Notes: a model not told the origin generated them from the sequence alone. DNA of 64,000 bases from JAGVPT01 sp964642725 (GCA_964642725.1 CAZXQG010000008.1:1-64000); one strand, 5' to 3'; positions 50,842 to 59,773 are shown, counted from the stretch's first letter. Numbers and translations: made by a program.

Positions 50842-52875
50842 ATGATTCATCGGCATATGACACACGGCTTCGTACTCTTCAGGAATTTTTTCGTTATAAC
50901 GGTCATAATAACTGGTATGGTGTTCCCGCAAGCACGGCACGTGACAGGGGCGGACCTTTGTTCTCAGAAAAGGATGAAGCAGTACGGGACACTCATGAAA
51001 GAACTATCCGCCAACACGCCGCAGCATTCGTTTGACGTGTTGAACTATACGCTCTTTCTCGATATCGATAGTTGTTTCCTGCCGCCCTATCCCAAATCGT
51101 ACACCGCAACAAATATAATCACATTCAAAGTCGATTCTGCGCTCAATGCAATCCAATTGAATGCCGTCAATTCATCGCTGACGATTGATTCCGTTGCCTT
51201 CGCCGGGAAATTCTTTTCTCATGCCGGGGACATTCTGACGATTACACTCGGCTCGACCTTGCAAGCGAACGATACCGCGAGTGTGAAGATATACTATCGG
51301 CATAACGATACTGCGGACGGCGCTTTTTATGTAAGCGGCGGAATGGTGTTCACCGATTGCGAGCCGGAAGGAGCGCGCAAATGGTTTCCATGCTGGGACC
51401 ATCCATCGGACAAGGCTACACTCGATTTAACGGTAAAAGTTCCGTCCACGGTAAAACTTGGCTCGAACGGAAGGTTGGCCGACTCAACAAAAATAGCCGA
51501 CGAAATCTATTATCATTGGATAAGCCGCGACCCAATCGCAACATACTTAATGGTGATGACGGGCAAAGTCGAATACAATCTGGACAGAGAGTATTGGAGA
51601 AAACCTTCAAATCCCGACGACAGCATACCGGTTCTGTTCTATTGGAACAGCGGAGAGACCGTTAAATTTCTTCGAGACATCGAAACAATTATTCTTCCAA
51701 TGGCAACACAGTATTCAACGCTCTTCGGCGAGTATCCTTTTGAAAAAGTCGGCTTTGCTACAATTGCTCAGGATGCAGGATTTATATGGGGAGGCATGGA
51801 AAATCAGACGCTCATAAGCCTTGAGTATAATGGCTGGAGTGAGGGTCTGGTGTCGCACGAGTTTGCGCATCATTGGTTCGGCGACATCATAAGTCCCGGC
51901 ACATGGGCCGACGTTTGGTTGAACGAGGGCTTTGCGACATATTGTGAGGCGCTATGGGATGAATATAACGGCGGCTATTCTTTCTACAAAAGCGCGATAC
52001 TCGCAGACGCAGCCGGTTACGTCGCCGGGAATCCGGGTTGGCCGATCTACAACCCTCAATGGGCGGTGACGACACCCGATGAAAACACAATGTTCAATCT
52101 AGCAATTACGTACTATAAAGGAGCGTGTGTTCTGCACATGCTTCGGTACGTGCTCGGCGATTCCGTCTTTTTTGCTTCGATTAAAGGTTATGCAACGGAC
52201 CCGTTGAATTTTCGGTTGAAGAACGCAATCACGGATGACTTCGTTCAAAAGATATCTGATGTGTCGGGCCAGGACCTGCACTGGTTCTTCAATGAATGGC
52301 TCAAGGAACCCAACCATCCGGTATACAACAATTATTACTCGATTGACCCTGCAGCACACAAGGTTGACGTTACGATGAATCAAACGCAGACAAACGCGCC
52401 GTTTTTTACCATGCCGGTTGAATTGAAATTCTCGTTTGACAGCGGCCCGGACACGACTATACGCGTAACGAATACATCCAACAAGCAGGAATTCAGTTTT
52501 ACGTTCAACAGGAACCCTACGGCTGTTATCTTTGACCCCAACAATGATATCGTTTTGAAAGAAGGCGGAACGTTGGTATCTGTGAGAACATTTGCCGCCG
52601 GTCTCCATCCGTTGAACTATCAGCTTGAACAGAATTACCCCAACCCTTTTAACCCGGCGACCAATTTCCAATTTACGATTGTCGATACGCGCCGTGTTAC
52701 GTTGAAAATATTCGATGTACTCGGGAACGAAGTAACGACGTTGGAAGACGCAATGTTGAATCCGGGCACGCACACGATACAATGGGACGCAGGCAGCCTG
52801 CCGAGCGGGGTATATTTCTACCGGCTCCAAGCCGGTCAATTTGTCCAAACAAAAAAGTTGACCCTATTAAAATAA
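50842..52875 (+). CDS. Secreted M1-family metallopeptidase with T9SS-type sorting domain
   Basis: A 677-residue zinc aminopeptidase-like enzyme. An N-terminal hydrophobic signal (about residues 12-30) is followed by the M1 beta domain, the GGMENQTL exopeptidase motif near 317-324, HEFAHHW with zinc ligands His339 and His343 and the third ligand Glu362 (HEXXH-x18-E). The C-terminal ~80 residues start NYPNPFNPATNFQF and end GVYFYRLQAGQFVQTKKLTLLK-like strands, the type A sorting domain used for export by type IX secretion and common in Ignavibacteria. It probably digests extracellular peptides. No T9SS component gene lies in the window. Confidence 0.93.
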   Translation: MIHRHMTHGFVLFRNFFVITVIITGMVFPQARHVTGADLCSQKRMKQYGTLMKELSANTPQHSFDVLNYTLFLDIDSCFLPPYPKSYTATNIITFKVDSALNAIQLNAVNSSLTIDSVAFAGKFFSHAGDILTITLGSTLQANDTASVKIYYRHNDTADGAFYVSGGMVFTDCEPEGARKWFPCWDHPSDKATLDLTVKVPSTVKLGSNGRLADSTKIADEIYYHWISRDPIATYLMVMTGKVEYNLDREYWRKPSNPDDSIPVLFYWNSGETVKFLRDIETIILPMATQYSTLFGEYPFEKVGFATIAQDAGFIWGGMENQTLISLEYNGWSEGLVSHEFAHHWFGDIISPGTWADVWLNEGFATYCEALWDEYNGGYSFYKSAILADAAGYVAGNPGWPIYNPQWAVTTPDENTMFNLAITYYKGACVLHMLRYVLGDSVFFASIKGYATDPLNFRLKNAITDDFVQKISDVSGQDLHWFFNEWLKEPNHPVYNNYYSIDPAAHKVDVTMNQTQTNAPFFTMPVELKFSFDSGPDTTIRVTNTSNKQEFSFTFNRNPTAVIFDPNNDIVLKEGGTLVSVRTFAAGLHPLNYQLEQNYPNPFNPATNFQFTIVDTRRVTLKIFDVLGNEVTTLEDAMLNPGTHTIQWDAGSLPSGVYFYRLQAGQFVQTKKLTLLK

Positions 52876-52913
52876 ACAGTTCCAGCTATGTATGTTAATG
52901 AAGGAGTTCAGCC

Positions 52914-53837
52914 GTGAAAGCAAATGATTTCCTTTCCGTTCGGGATATGACCACGAAAGAAATTCTCGCGACGTTTGTTCTCGCACGGAAGATGAAAGCC
53001 AATAGGAAGAAATTCGCCAAGGCATTGCGGGGCAAAACGCTTGCGCTCATTTTTGAAAAACCGTCGTTGCGCACGCGCACGTCGTTTGACGTCGGTATCC
53101 AGCAGCTCGGCGGCTTCTCGCTCTACTTGTCGCCCGCGGAAATCAGCCTTGGGAAACGCGAGTCGGTTTACGATGTGGCAAAAAATCTCGAACGCATGGT
53201 ACAGGGAATTATGATTCGCACGTTTGCGCATCAGATCGTAATCGACATGGCAAAGCATGCGGCAATTCCCGTCATCAACGGCCTTACCGATTACTCTCAT
53301 CCGTGCCAGGCGATGGCGGACTTCATGACGATCCTGGAGAAAAAGAAAAAACTCAAGGGATTAAAGCTCTGCTACGTCGGCGATGGCAATAATGTCGCCC
53401 ATTCGCTTATGTTTGCCGGTGCGCGGCTTGGAGTGAATGTTACCGTGGCCTGTCCGTCCGGATATGAGCCAAGCGGTACAGCGTTGGACGAGGCAACAGC
53501 CGATGCAAAAGCAACGGGTGCACGGATCGAAGTTGTTCATGATCCTGTCGAAGGAGTGAGGAATGCCGACGTCGTGTACACGGATGTTTGGGCATCGATG
53601 GGACAAGAATCGGAAGCTGAAACACGGAAAAAAATCTTTTTTCCATATCAAGTAAATAAAATATTAATGGCTGGCGCGAAGAAGGATGCAATTTTTATGC
53701 ATTGTTTGCCCGCTCACCGGGGAGATGAAGTGACGGACGAAGTGATCGACTCAAAACAATCTGTGGTCTTCGATGAAGCTGAGAACCGGTTGCACGCCCA
53801 GAAAGCGATTATGTACCAGTTGATGGAGAGGGAGTGA
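52914..53837 (+). CDS. argF: Ornithine carbamoyltransferase
   Basis: A 307-residue cytoplasmic trimeric enzyme that forms (or phosphorolyses) citrulline from ornithine and carbamoyl phosphate. Carbamoyl-phosphate loop EKPSLRTRTSFD near residues 49-60, MIRTFAHQ near 101-108, DYSHPCQAMAD near 122-132, DVWASMGQE near 223-231 and the ornithine-binding HCLPAHRGDEV near 262-272 are all present. The start is GTG 52914, 7 bp after AAGGAG. It heads a carbamoyl-phosphate/ornithine cluster and is followed by a word-repeat hairpin before the carbamate kinase gene. Confidence 0.95.
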   Translation: MKANDFLSVRDMTTKEILATFVLARKMKANRKKFAKALRGKTLALIFEKPSLRTRTSFDVGIQQLGGFSLYLSPAEISLGKRESVYDVAKNLERMVQGIMIRTFAHQIVIDMAKHAAIPVINGLTDYSHPCQAMADFMTILEKKKKLKGLKLCYVGDGNNVAHSLMFAGARLGVNVTVACPSGYEPSGTALDEATADAKATGARIEVVHDPVEGVRNADVVYTDVWASMGQESEAETRKKIFFPYQVNKILMAGAKKDAIFMHCLPAHRGDEVTDEVIDSKQSVVFDEAENRLHAQKAIMYQLMERE

Positions 53838-53839
53838 AG

Positions 53840-53938
53840 AGTTATAAGTTTTAAGTTATAAGTTGAACGTGAAAAGTAAACCCGTAGCTCCCTTTAGCAA
53901 TTATGACCTGTAACTTAAAACTTAAAACTTTTAACTTA
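53840..53938. repeat. TTTTAAGTTATAAG inverted words between argF and arcC
   Basis: GTTATAAGTTTTAAGTTATA and on (53840-53864), starting 3 bp after the argF stop, is mirrored by TAACTTAAAACTTAAAACTT and on (53911-53938). It is the same word family as the spacer after ettA, in the same arrangement. Confidence 0.75.
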
Positions 53939-53996
53939 CGATTTTTTTCGCGACGAGATATCCATTCAAAAGGGCAGAGGTGATAGAAAGAGCAAT

Positions 53997-54938
53997 ATGC
54001 CTAAAACGGCTCTCATAGCGATCGGCGGAAATTCTCTTATTCATGCGGGCGAACGAGGGACGATTGACGAACAGCTTGCAAACGCCCACGCAACCGCGCG
54101 AAACATCGTTCAAATGGTCGCCCGCGGATGGCGGGTGGTGATTACGCATGGTAACGGTCCGCAGGTCGGCGCCGCTCTCCTTCGTTCGGAGCGAGCGGCC
54201 GGTGAAGTGTATACGCATCCTCTCGACATCTGCGTTGCGACAACTCAAAGTGAGATCGGCTATATTGTTCAGCGCGCAATGGAGTACGAGCTGCGCCAGA
54301 TCGGCCTTTTCACACCGGTCATGACTGTTCTAACACAAGTGCGGGTTGATGAAAACGATCCTGCATTCAAGAATCCAACAAAACCAATCGGGCCGTTTTA
54401 TTCTAAAGCAGACGCAGAAGAGAAGCAAAAAACACTCGGCTGGAATATTGTCGAAGACTCTGCGCGCGGTTACCGCAGGGTTGTCCCTTCGCCGGAGCCT
54501 GTTGAAGTGTTTGAACAGGACATTATCCGAAAAATCCTTGACCTCGGCATGATTGTCATTGCTGTCGGCGGGGGCGGAATCCCCGTTATCGAAAAAGAGC
54601 ATTATCTTGTCATCGGCTCTGAAGCGGTAATTGACAAAGACCGTGCCTCGGCGCTTCTTGCATCGAGTCTTGCCGCCGACCTCTTCATCATCAGTACGGA
54701 TGTGAAGCAAGTCTATCTCGATTACAAAAAACCGGCGCAGCGCGCAATAGAGAAAACAACGGTGAAAGAAATGGAAAAGCATATTGCCGAAAAACAATTT
54801 GCCGCTGGCAGCATGGGACCCAAAGTTGAATCGGCGATCCGCTTTCTCAAAAAAGGGGGAAAGGAAGCGATCATTACATCGTTCGAATGTCTTATCGATG
54901 CGGTGGATGGAAAAGCCGGTACGCATATTTTTCCATGA
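53997..54938 (+). CDS. arcC: Carbamate kinase
   Basis: A 313-residue amino-acid-kinase-fold enzyme that reversibly makes ATP from ADP and carbamoyl phosphate. Family blocks are ALIAIGGNSLI near residues 5-15, ITHGNGPQVG near 49-58, ATTQSEIGYIVQRAM near 80-94, VVPSPEPVEV, IAVGGGGIPVI near 188-198, DKDRASALLASSLAAD near 216-231, FAAGSMGPKVESAIRF near 268-283 and DGKAGTHI at the end. Catabolic carbamate kinases usually accompany an OTC, as here, although no arginine deiminase gene is nearby. Confidence 0.95.
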   Translation: MPKTALIAIGGNSLIHAGERGTIDEQLANAHATARNIVQMVARGWRVVITHGNGPQVGAALLRSERAAGEVYTHPLDICVATTQSEIGYIVQRAMEYELRQIGLFTPVMTVLTQVRVDENDPAFKNPTKPIGPFYSKADAEEKQKTLGWNIVEDSARGYRRVVPSPEPVEVFEQDIIRKILDLGMIVIAVGGGGIPVIEKEHYLVIGSEAVIDKDRASALLASSLAADLFIISTDVKQVYLDYKKPAQRAIEKTTVKEMEKHIAEKQFAAGSMGPKVESAIRFLKKGGKEAIITSFECLIDAVDGKAGTHIFP

Positions 54939-54959
54939 AAGTCTGATACGGAGCATACA

Positions 54960-55877
54960 ATGCATTTGAAGCACATCATCGAATCGCAGCAGTTTACGGT
55001 TCCGCTGTTGATGGAGTTATTTGACCGGACGCAGCAGATGGAAAAGATTGTTGCGCGGGGGGGAACGCGGGACTATGAAAATAAAATTATGGCAACGCTG
55101 TTTTACCGGCCTTCGACCAGAACACGGTTTTCGTTCGAAGCGGCGATGCACAGGCTCGGGGGAGACGTTCTTTCCACGGAGCGTGCAAATGAATTTTCAT
55201 CCGAGGTGAGGGGTGAACATCTGGAAGATACAATTCGAATCATCTCCAGCTGCAGCGATGTCATCGTTCTCCGTCACACGGAAGAAGGTGCCGCGAAACG
55301 CGCCGCCGCCGTCGCCGCTGTTCCCGTCATCAATGCGGGAGAAGGGACTGGCGGCCAGCATCCGACGCAGGCCCTTCTCGACCTGTACACCATCTACAGA
55401 GAATGCAAGGCATTGAACGGCCTTTCGGTCGCGCTCATCGGAGCGTTGGACGACGGCCGCACGGCGCGATCGCTGGCGTACTTGCTCAGTAAATTCGAGC
55501 GTGTGAAGCTCTATTTTATCGCGCCGAAGGAAATGCAAATCAAGCCCGATATCCTGGCGTATTTGGATCATCACAGAGTTGAATATGAATTGGCGGACAA
55601 TCCGGAAAAAATTCTCTCGCAGATCGACGTCGTGTATCAGACGCATATAGACCGTGAACGGCTCTTGCGGAGCGATATCGATCTTTCGGCATATAATATC
55701 GATGCCGGCGTTCTAAAAAAAATGAAATCGAACGCCGTCATCATGCATCCGCTGCCGCGCTCGGTGGAAATCGATCCAGAAGTGGACAATGACCCGAGGG
55801 CAGTCTATTTTCGCCAATCGCGCAACGGATTGTTCGTACGCATGGCGTTGCTTACGCTGTTGTTTGAACATGAATAA
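54960..55877 (+). CDS. pyrB: Aspartate carbamoyltransferase-like protein
   Basis: A 305-residue carbamoyltransferase. It keeps the carbamoyl-phosphate site FYRPSTRTRFSFE near residues 47-59, GGDVLSTERANEFSS near 68-82, DTIRIISSCSDVIVLRH near 90-106 (an ATCase block), HPTQALLDLYTI near 137-148 and HPLPR near 263-267. Pyrimidine synthesis is the default role, but no pyrI or other pyr gene is adjacent; it lies 21 bp after carbamate kinase in a carbamoyl/ornithine cluster, so it may serve a different carbamoyl acceptor. The name is by family resemblance. Confidence 0.85.
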   Translation: MHLKHIIESQQFTVPLLMELFDRTQQMEKIVARGGTRDYENKIMATLFYRPSTRTRFSFEAAMHRLGGDVLSTERANEFSSEVRGEHLEDTIRIISSCSDVIVLRHTEEGAAKRAAAVAAVPVINAGEGTGGQHPTQALLDLYTIYRECKALNGLSVALIGALDDGRTARSLAYLLSKFERVKLYFIAPKEMQIKPDILAYLDHHRVEYELADNPEKILSQIDVVYQTHIDRERLLRSDIDLSAYNIDAGVLKKMKSNAVIMHPLPRSVEIDPEVDNDPRAVYFRQSRNGLFVRMALLTLLFEHE

Positions 55878-55900
55878 TAGTGCATTAAAATTTTACCATC

Positions 55901-55960
55901 ATGGCACGCCGTCGCCCGCGCTCGTCGATACAGCGCTGGTCGCATACTACCTCAATTTGA
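55901..55960 (+). CDS. Possible Arg-rich leader peptide
   Basis: A 19-residue ORF, MARRRPRSSIQRWSHTTSI, with five Arg codons (CGC CGT CGC clustered at the start), between the ATCase-like gene and the ornithine aminotransferase gene. In a cluster of arginine-family metabolism such a peptide could act as an attenuator sensing charged tRNA-Arg. I find no clear antiterminator pair, so this is speculative; the rest of the 164-bp spacer shows nothing certain. Confidence 0.25.
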   Translation: MARRRPRSSIQRWSHTTSI

Positions 55961-56041
55961 CCTGACTCCTCCTTCTCTATTCCTGCTATAGTTCATTTTA
56001 GTTTTACGTATATTTTCTCACTAAGAGCATGGAACTCATCT

Positions 56042-57238
56042 ATGAAGACTCAGGACTCTATCTCACTCGAAGAGCGATACGGCGCTCACAACTACCGTCC
56101 CCTCGACGTTGTTGTTCACAAAGCCAGGGGTTCTTGGGTGACCGACGTCGACGGGAAAAAATATCTCGATTGCCTCGCGGCATATTCTGCCGTTAACCAG
56201 GGGCATTGTCACCCTGTAATTCTTAAAGCGTTCATCGACCAGGCAAAAAAAGTTACGCTGACAAGCCGGGCATTCCGCAACGACCGGCTTCCGTTATTGT
56301 ACAAAATGCTTTATGACCTGACGGGCTACGAAGCGTCGCTGCCGATGAACACCGGAGTGGAGGCGGTGGAAACTGCCGTCAAGGCCGCGAGGAAATGGGG
56401 CTACACTGTGAAAGGGATTCCGGAAAACAAAGCGGAGATCATTTGCGCGACGGACAACTTCCACGGACGGACGACAACGATCATCAGTTTCTCAACCGAA
56501 GCGCAGTACCGGAACGGCTTCGGTCCCTTCACACCCGGCTTTCCGGTTGTTAAGTACGGCGATGCCGGTGAATTAAAACGAGCCATCAACAAAAACACGG
56601 CAGCATTTCTTGTAGAGCCGATTCAAGGCGAAGCAGGAATCGTTCTTCCGCCAGAAGGGTATTTGCGGGAAGCAGCACGACTGTGCAAGGAAAACAATGT
56701 CCTGCTCATCGTCGATGAAATTCAATCGGGCCTTGGCCGGTGCGGCAAACTCTTCGCGTTCGAATATGAGGATATCCGCCCCGATATGGTCATTATCGGA
56801 AAGGCGCTTTCGGGCGGATTCTACCCGGTCTCTGCCGTGTTGTCGAGTAAAGAAATTCTCGGCGTGTTCAAGCCGGGCGATCACGGTTCGACGTTTGGCG
56901 GCAATCCGCTCGCCGCAGCCGTTGCGTGCGCAGCGCTGAAGGTTTTGCTAAAGGAAAAATTGGTTGACCGTTCATTCAAACTCGGGAAGTATTTTATCGA
57001 TAAACTGCGCGCAATCAAAAATCCCCATATCAAAGAAATCCGGGGAAAGGGCTTGTGGATCGGACTCGTTCTTGACACGAAAGCACGTCCGTACTGTGAA
57101 GCGCTTATGAAGGAAAATATTCTATGCAAAGAGACGCACGATACGGTTATTCGTTTCGCTCCGCCCCTTATCATTACGAAAAAAGAAATCGACTGGGCAT
57201 GCGCTCGAATAACAAAAGTGATTCAATCGCTGGCCTGA
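56042..57238 (+). CDS. rocD: Ornithine--oxo-acid aminotransferase
   Basis: A 398-residue PLP-dependent class III aminotransferase converting ornithine to glutamate-5-semialdehyde. It has YGAHNYRPLDVVV near residues 14-26, NTGVEAVETAVKAARKWGY near 104-122, the FHGRTTTIISFS block near 140-151, the PLP Asp in LIVDEIQSGLGR near 224-235 and the catalytic Lys in IIGKALSGGFYPVSAV near 252-267. The length and the N-terminal YGAHNY block fit ornithine rather than acetylornithine transaminase. Together with OTC it drains ornithine from the cluster. Confidence 0.93.
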   Translation: MKTQDSISLEERYGAHNYRPLDVVVHKARGSWVTDVDGKKYLDCLAAYSAVNQGHCHPVILKAFIDQAKKVTLTSRAFRNDRLPLLYKMLYDLTGYEASLPMNTGVEAVETAVKAARKWGYTVKGIPENKAEIICATDNFHGRTTTIISFSTEAQYRNGFGPFTPGFPVVKYGDAGELKRAINKNTAAFLVEPIQGEAGIVLPPEGYLREAARLCKENNVLLIVDEIQSGLGRCGKLFAFEYEDIRPDMVIIGKALSGGFYPVSAVLSSKEILGVFKPGDHGSTFGGNPLAAAVACAALKVLLKEKLVDRSFKLGKYFIDKLRAIKNPHIKEIRGKGLWIGLVLDTKARPYCEALMKENILCKETHDTVIRFAPPLIITKKEIDWACARITKVIQSLA

Positions 57239-57271
57239 CATCGAACTACAATATTTTAAAAGGAGATTTAT

Positions 57272-58612
57272 ATGTCCGAAAATAAACGTATCAATACAAT
57301 TATCGTTGGCGCGGCAGGCCGAGATTTTCACAATTTTAATATGGTCTACCGTAACAATGAACAGTATAATGTCGTCGCATTTACCGCTGCGCAAATTCCT
57401 AATATCGCGGGAAGGAAGTACCCGGCTTCGTTAGCGGGCGCCTTATACCCGAAAGGGATTCCGATCTATGAGGAAAAAGACCTTGAGCGGTTGATTATAA
57501 CGCATGCGGCGGATGAAGTAGTTTTTTCTTACAGCGATGTGCCGTATCGCCGCGTTATGAGTCTCGGTTCGCGGGCGACTGCGGCTGGAGCGGCCTTCAA
57601 AATTCTGAGTGCACGGGAAACAATGATCACAAGCAGCAAGCCGGTAGTTTCCGTTTGCGCAGTGCGCACAGGGAGCGGAAAAAGTCAGACCTGCAGGAAA
57701 GTAGCCAAGCTGCTGCATGAATTCGGGTTCCGCGTCGCTGCTGTCCGCCATCCGATGCCGTACGGCGATCTCGAGAAACAAAAAGTACAGCGTTTTGCAG
57801 CTGTCGCCGATCTGAAAAAGCACAAATGCACGATTGAAGAGATGGAGGAATACGAACCGCACATCGTCAGCGGAACAATCATCTATGCCGGGGTGGATTA
57901 TGAAGCAATTCTCCGGCAGGCCGAGAACGATGCCGACATTATCATTTGGGACGGCGGGAACAATGATCTTCCGTTCTATAAGCCCGACGTTCATATTGTC
58001 GTGGCAGATCCGCTGAGAACCGGGGATGAATTGACGTATTATCCGAGCGAAGCAAACCTTCGCATGGCAGACGTCGTCATTATCAACAAAATCGATTCCG
58101 CTTCGCCGGAAGCGGTGATCAAACTCCGAGAGAATATCCGCAGCGTCAACACAAAAGCGAAAATCGTGGATGCGGCATCGCCGATTATTCTCGAACACAG
58201 CGAAATGATAGCTGGTAAAAAGGTGCTTGTGATCGAAGACGGGCCGACGTTGACTCACGGTGAAATGAGGATCGGAGCCGGGACCGTTGCAGCGCAGAAA
58301 TTCGGCGCCGCGGAAATCATCGATCCGCGCCCATATGCAACGGGAGAAATCAAAAACACCTTTCAGACATATCCTAAAATCGGCACACTCCTGCCGGCGA
58401 TGGGCTACAGCGATCAGCAAATTCGGGACCTGGAGGCAACGATCAACAAGGTTCCGTGCGATGTGGTCATCATCGGCACACCGATTGACCTGAAACGTAT
58501 CGTGAAAATCAAAAAACCGGCGCTCCGCGTGACGTACGAACTGGAAGAAATCGGGGAACCGAGCCTCCGAACAATTTTGAATGAGTTCACAAAAAACATG
58601 AAGCGCCCTTAA
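57272..58612 (+). CDS. Cyclic 2,3-diphosphoglycerate synthetase-like P-loop protein
   Basis: A 446-residue cytoplasmic protein. An N-terminal Rossmann-like region (INTIIVGAAGRDFHNFN near residues 7-23) is followed by a P-loop domain with VRTGSGKSQTCRKV near 130-143, DIIIWDGGNNDLPF near 226-239 and the NKID-type loop VVIINKIDSASPEAV near 269-283. This matches the archaeal cyclic-2,3-DPG-synthetase (CpgS) family, whose bacterial members are unassigned. A ribosome-binding site AAAAGGAG precedes the start. Position after OTC, carbamate kinase and ornithine aminotransferase genes suggests a task in this pathway, perhaps as a GTP-dependent chaperone or ligase; not proven. Confidence 0.82.
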   Translation: MSENKRINTIIVGAAGRDFHNFNMVYRNNEQYNVVAFTAAQIPNIAGRKYPASLAGALYPKGIPIYEEKDLERLIITHAADEVVFSYSDVPYRRVMSLGSRATAAGAAFKILSARETMITSSKPVVSVCAVRTGSGKSQTCRKVAKLLHEFGFRVAAVRHPMPYGDLEKQKVQRFAAVADLKKHKCTIEEMEEYEPHIVSGTIIYAGVDYEAILRQAENDADIIIWDGGNNDLPFYKPDVHIVVADPLRTGDELTYYPSEANLRMADVVIINKIDSASPEAVIKLRENIRSVNTKAKIVDAASPIILEHSEMIAGKKVLVIEDGPTLTHGEMRIGAGTVAAQKFGAAEIIDPRPYATGEIKNTFQTYPKIGTLLPAMGYSDQQIRDLEATINKVPCDVVIIGTPIDLKRIVKIKKPALRVTYELEEIGEPSLRTILNEFTKNMKRP

Positions 58613-58659
58613 GGCATTCAACGATGGCGCGTAAAGAATGGAGGGAAGAAAAGCGTTTC

Positions 58660-58880
58660 AAGAATTGCCTGTTTTTCATCCGGCAAGCGCTCTCAAAACC
58701 AGGTTTAAAAAGTTAAACCTTTATCAGGGATGATGTTCTAATCAAAAGCATCGCGGCATGGCACATTTGTTTTCAAAGTGTTTGTCATGGTAGGCGCATA
58801 TTCAAAAACAGTGATTCGAAAATAGACATCATCTCGCGGTTGAATCTTTTTAAACCCTGAATTGCAGAAAAGGCATTGAG
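58660..58880. repeat. Nested inverted repeat before the lipoprotein gene
   Basis: AGGTTTAAAAAG (58701-58712) and CTTTTTAAACCCT (58846-58858) are inverse apart from one base; inside them GATGATGT (58729-58736) and ACATCATC (58826-58833) pair perfectly, and weaker pairs extend outward (GCCTGTTTTTC / GAAAAGGC). The structure ends at the start codon region of the next gene. It looks like a small palindromic element; the rest of 58613-58880 is otherwise empty. Confidence 0.5.
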
Positions 58881-58882
58881 TG

Positions 58883-59773
58883 ATGGGAGTATTTGCACAA
58901 ATGGCCGCAGCGTTTCGGCGGGGTGTATGGTCCAAACGATTACGTTTTCAGAACGTACTCATCGTGTCTCTTTGTCTCATGGCCGGTTGCGGCATGATCG
59001 ACCTCAAGAGTCATTGGCGGAACCGGCCGATTGTCATCGATGGCAAGAACGCCGAGTGGGGAAATTCGCTCGTGCTTCTTGACGACAAGGAAACATCGAT
59101 CGGGATAATGAACGATTCCGATTTTATTTACATCGGACTCGTCTCGACCAATCGAAGTCTTCGAAGCCAGGTCGCGAGGCGTGGAATTACTTTTTGGTTT
59201 GATGTTGAAGGGGGCAAGGATGAGAAATTCGGAGTCCACTATCCATTGGACTTCAATGCTATGCGGTCATCGGCGGAGAATGGAACAGATGCCGAGAATC
59301 AATCTACAACAGTACAAAAAGACCTCCCGTTTGATGACCTGGAAATTGAGGGACCAGGAAAAGATGATCATCATCCAATGACGTTTGCGGAAGCGGGGGG
59401 AATTGAAGCCAAATATAGAACGGCAAACGGCGTGCTTGTTTATGAATTAAAAGTCCCGCTTTCAGAAAAGAGCTCCAGTCCGTTTGCGATCGGAGCAAAA
59501 CCGGGAGCCCTGCTCGGAGTTGGTGCTGAAACTTCAAACAAGAGTTCTTCGAAACCTCCGGAAGGAGTTTCTGAAGGAAATGGTGGCGGGCGCGGTGGTA
59601 TGGGCGGGGAAGGCGGAGCCGGCTTTGGAGGCGGAGGTGGCGGTGGAAGAGGACGCCGTGGCGGGGGCGGCGGCAGCGGTCGCGAAAGGTCATCCTCCGG
59701 CGGACAAGGAGAGCCGTTTACGATGTGGGCAAAAATACAATTGGCAGTGCGAGATACTTCTACGGCGCAATAA
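58883..59773 (+). CDS. Gly/Arg-rich lipoprotein
   Basis: A 296-residue lipoprotein. A basic N-terminus and hydrophobic helix lead to the lipobox LMAGC (Cys near residue 36). The mature part starts RPIVIDGKNAEWGNSLVLLDD, like the opening of CBM9/DOMON-type beta-sandwich domains, and continues to about 225 with FWFDVEGGKDEKFGVHYPLDF. A striking Gly/Arg tract (about 230-278, with RGG and GGGGGG runs) precedes a short C-terminal strand. GTG 58880 and ATG 58901 are alternative starts. The function is unknown; surface ligand binding is a guess. Confidence 0.8.
   Translation: MGVFAQMAAAFRRGVWSKRLRFQNVLIVSLCLMAGCGMIDLKSHWRNRPIVIDGKNAEWGNSLVLLDDKETSIGIMNDSDFIYIGLVSTNRSLRSQVARRGITFWFDVEGGKDEKFGVHYPLDFNAMRSSAENGTDAENQSTTVQKDLPFDDLEIEGPGKDDHHPMTFAEAGGIEAKYRTANGVLVYELKVPLSEKSSSPFAIGAKPGALLGVGAETSNKSSSKPPEGVSEGNGGGRGGMGGEGGAGFGGGGGGGRGRRGGGGGSGRERSSSGGQGEPFTMWAKIQLAVRDTSTAQ

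Noticed and set aside
57443..58621. 392-codon open frame on the minus strand opposite the CpgS-like gene
   Set aside because: The plus-strand protein has a P-loop, family blocks and a ribosome-binding site; the minus frame is His/Arg/Phe-rich in a way typical of antisense shadows and has no motif.
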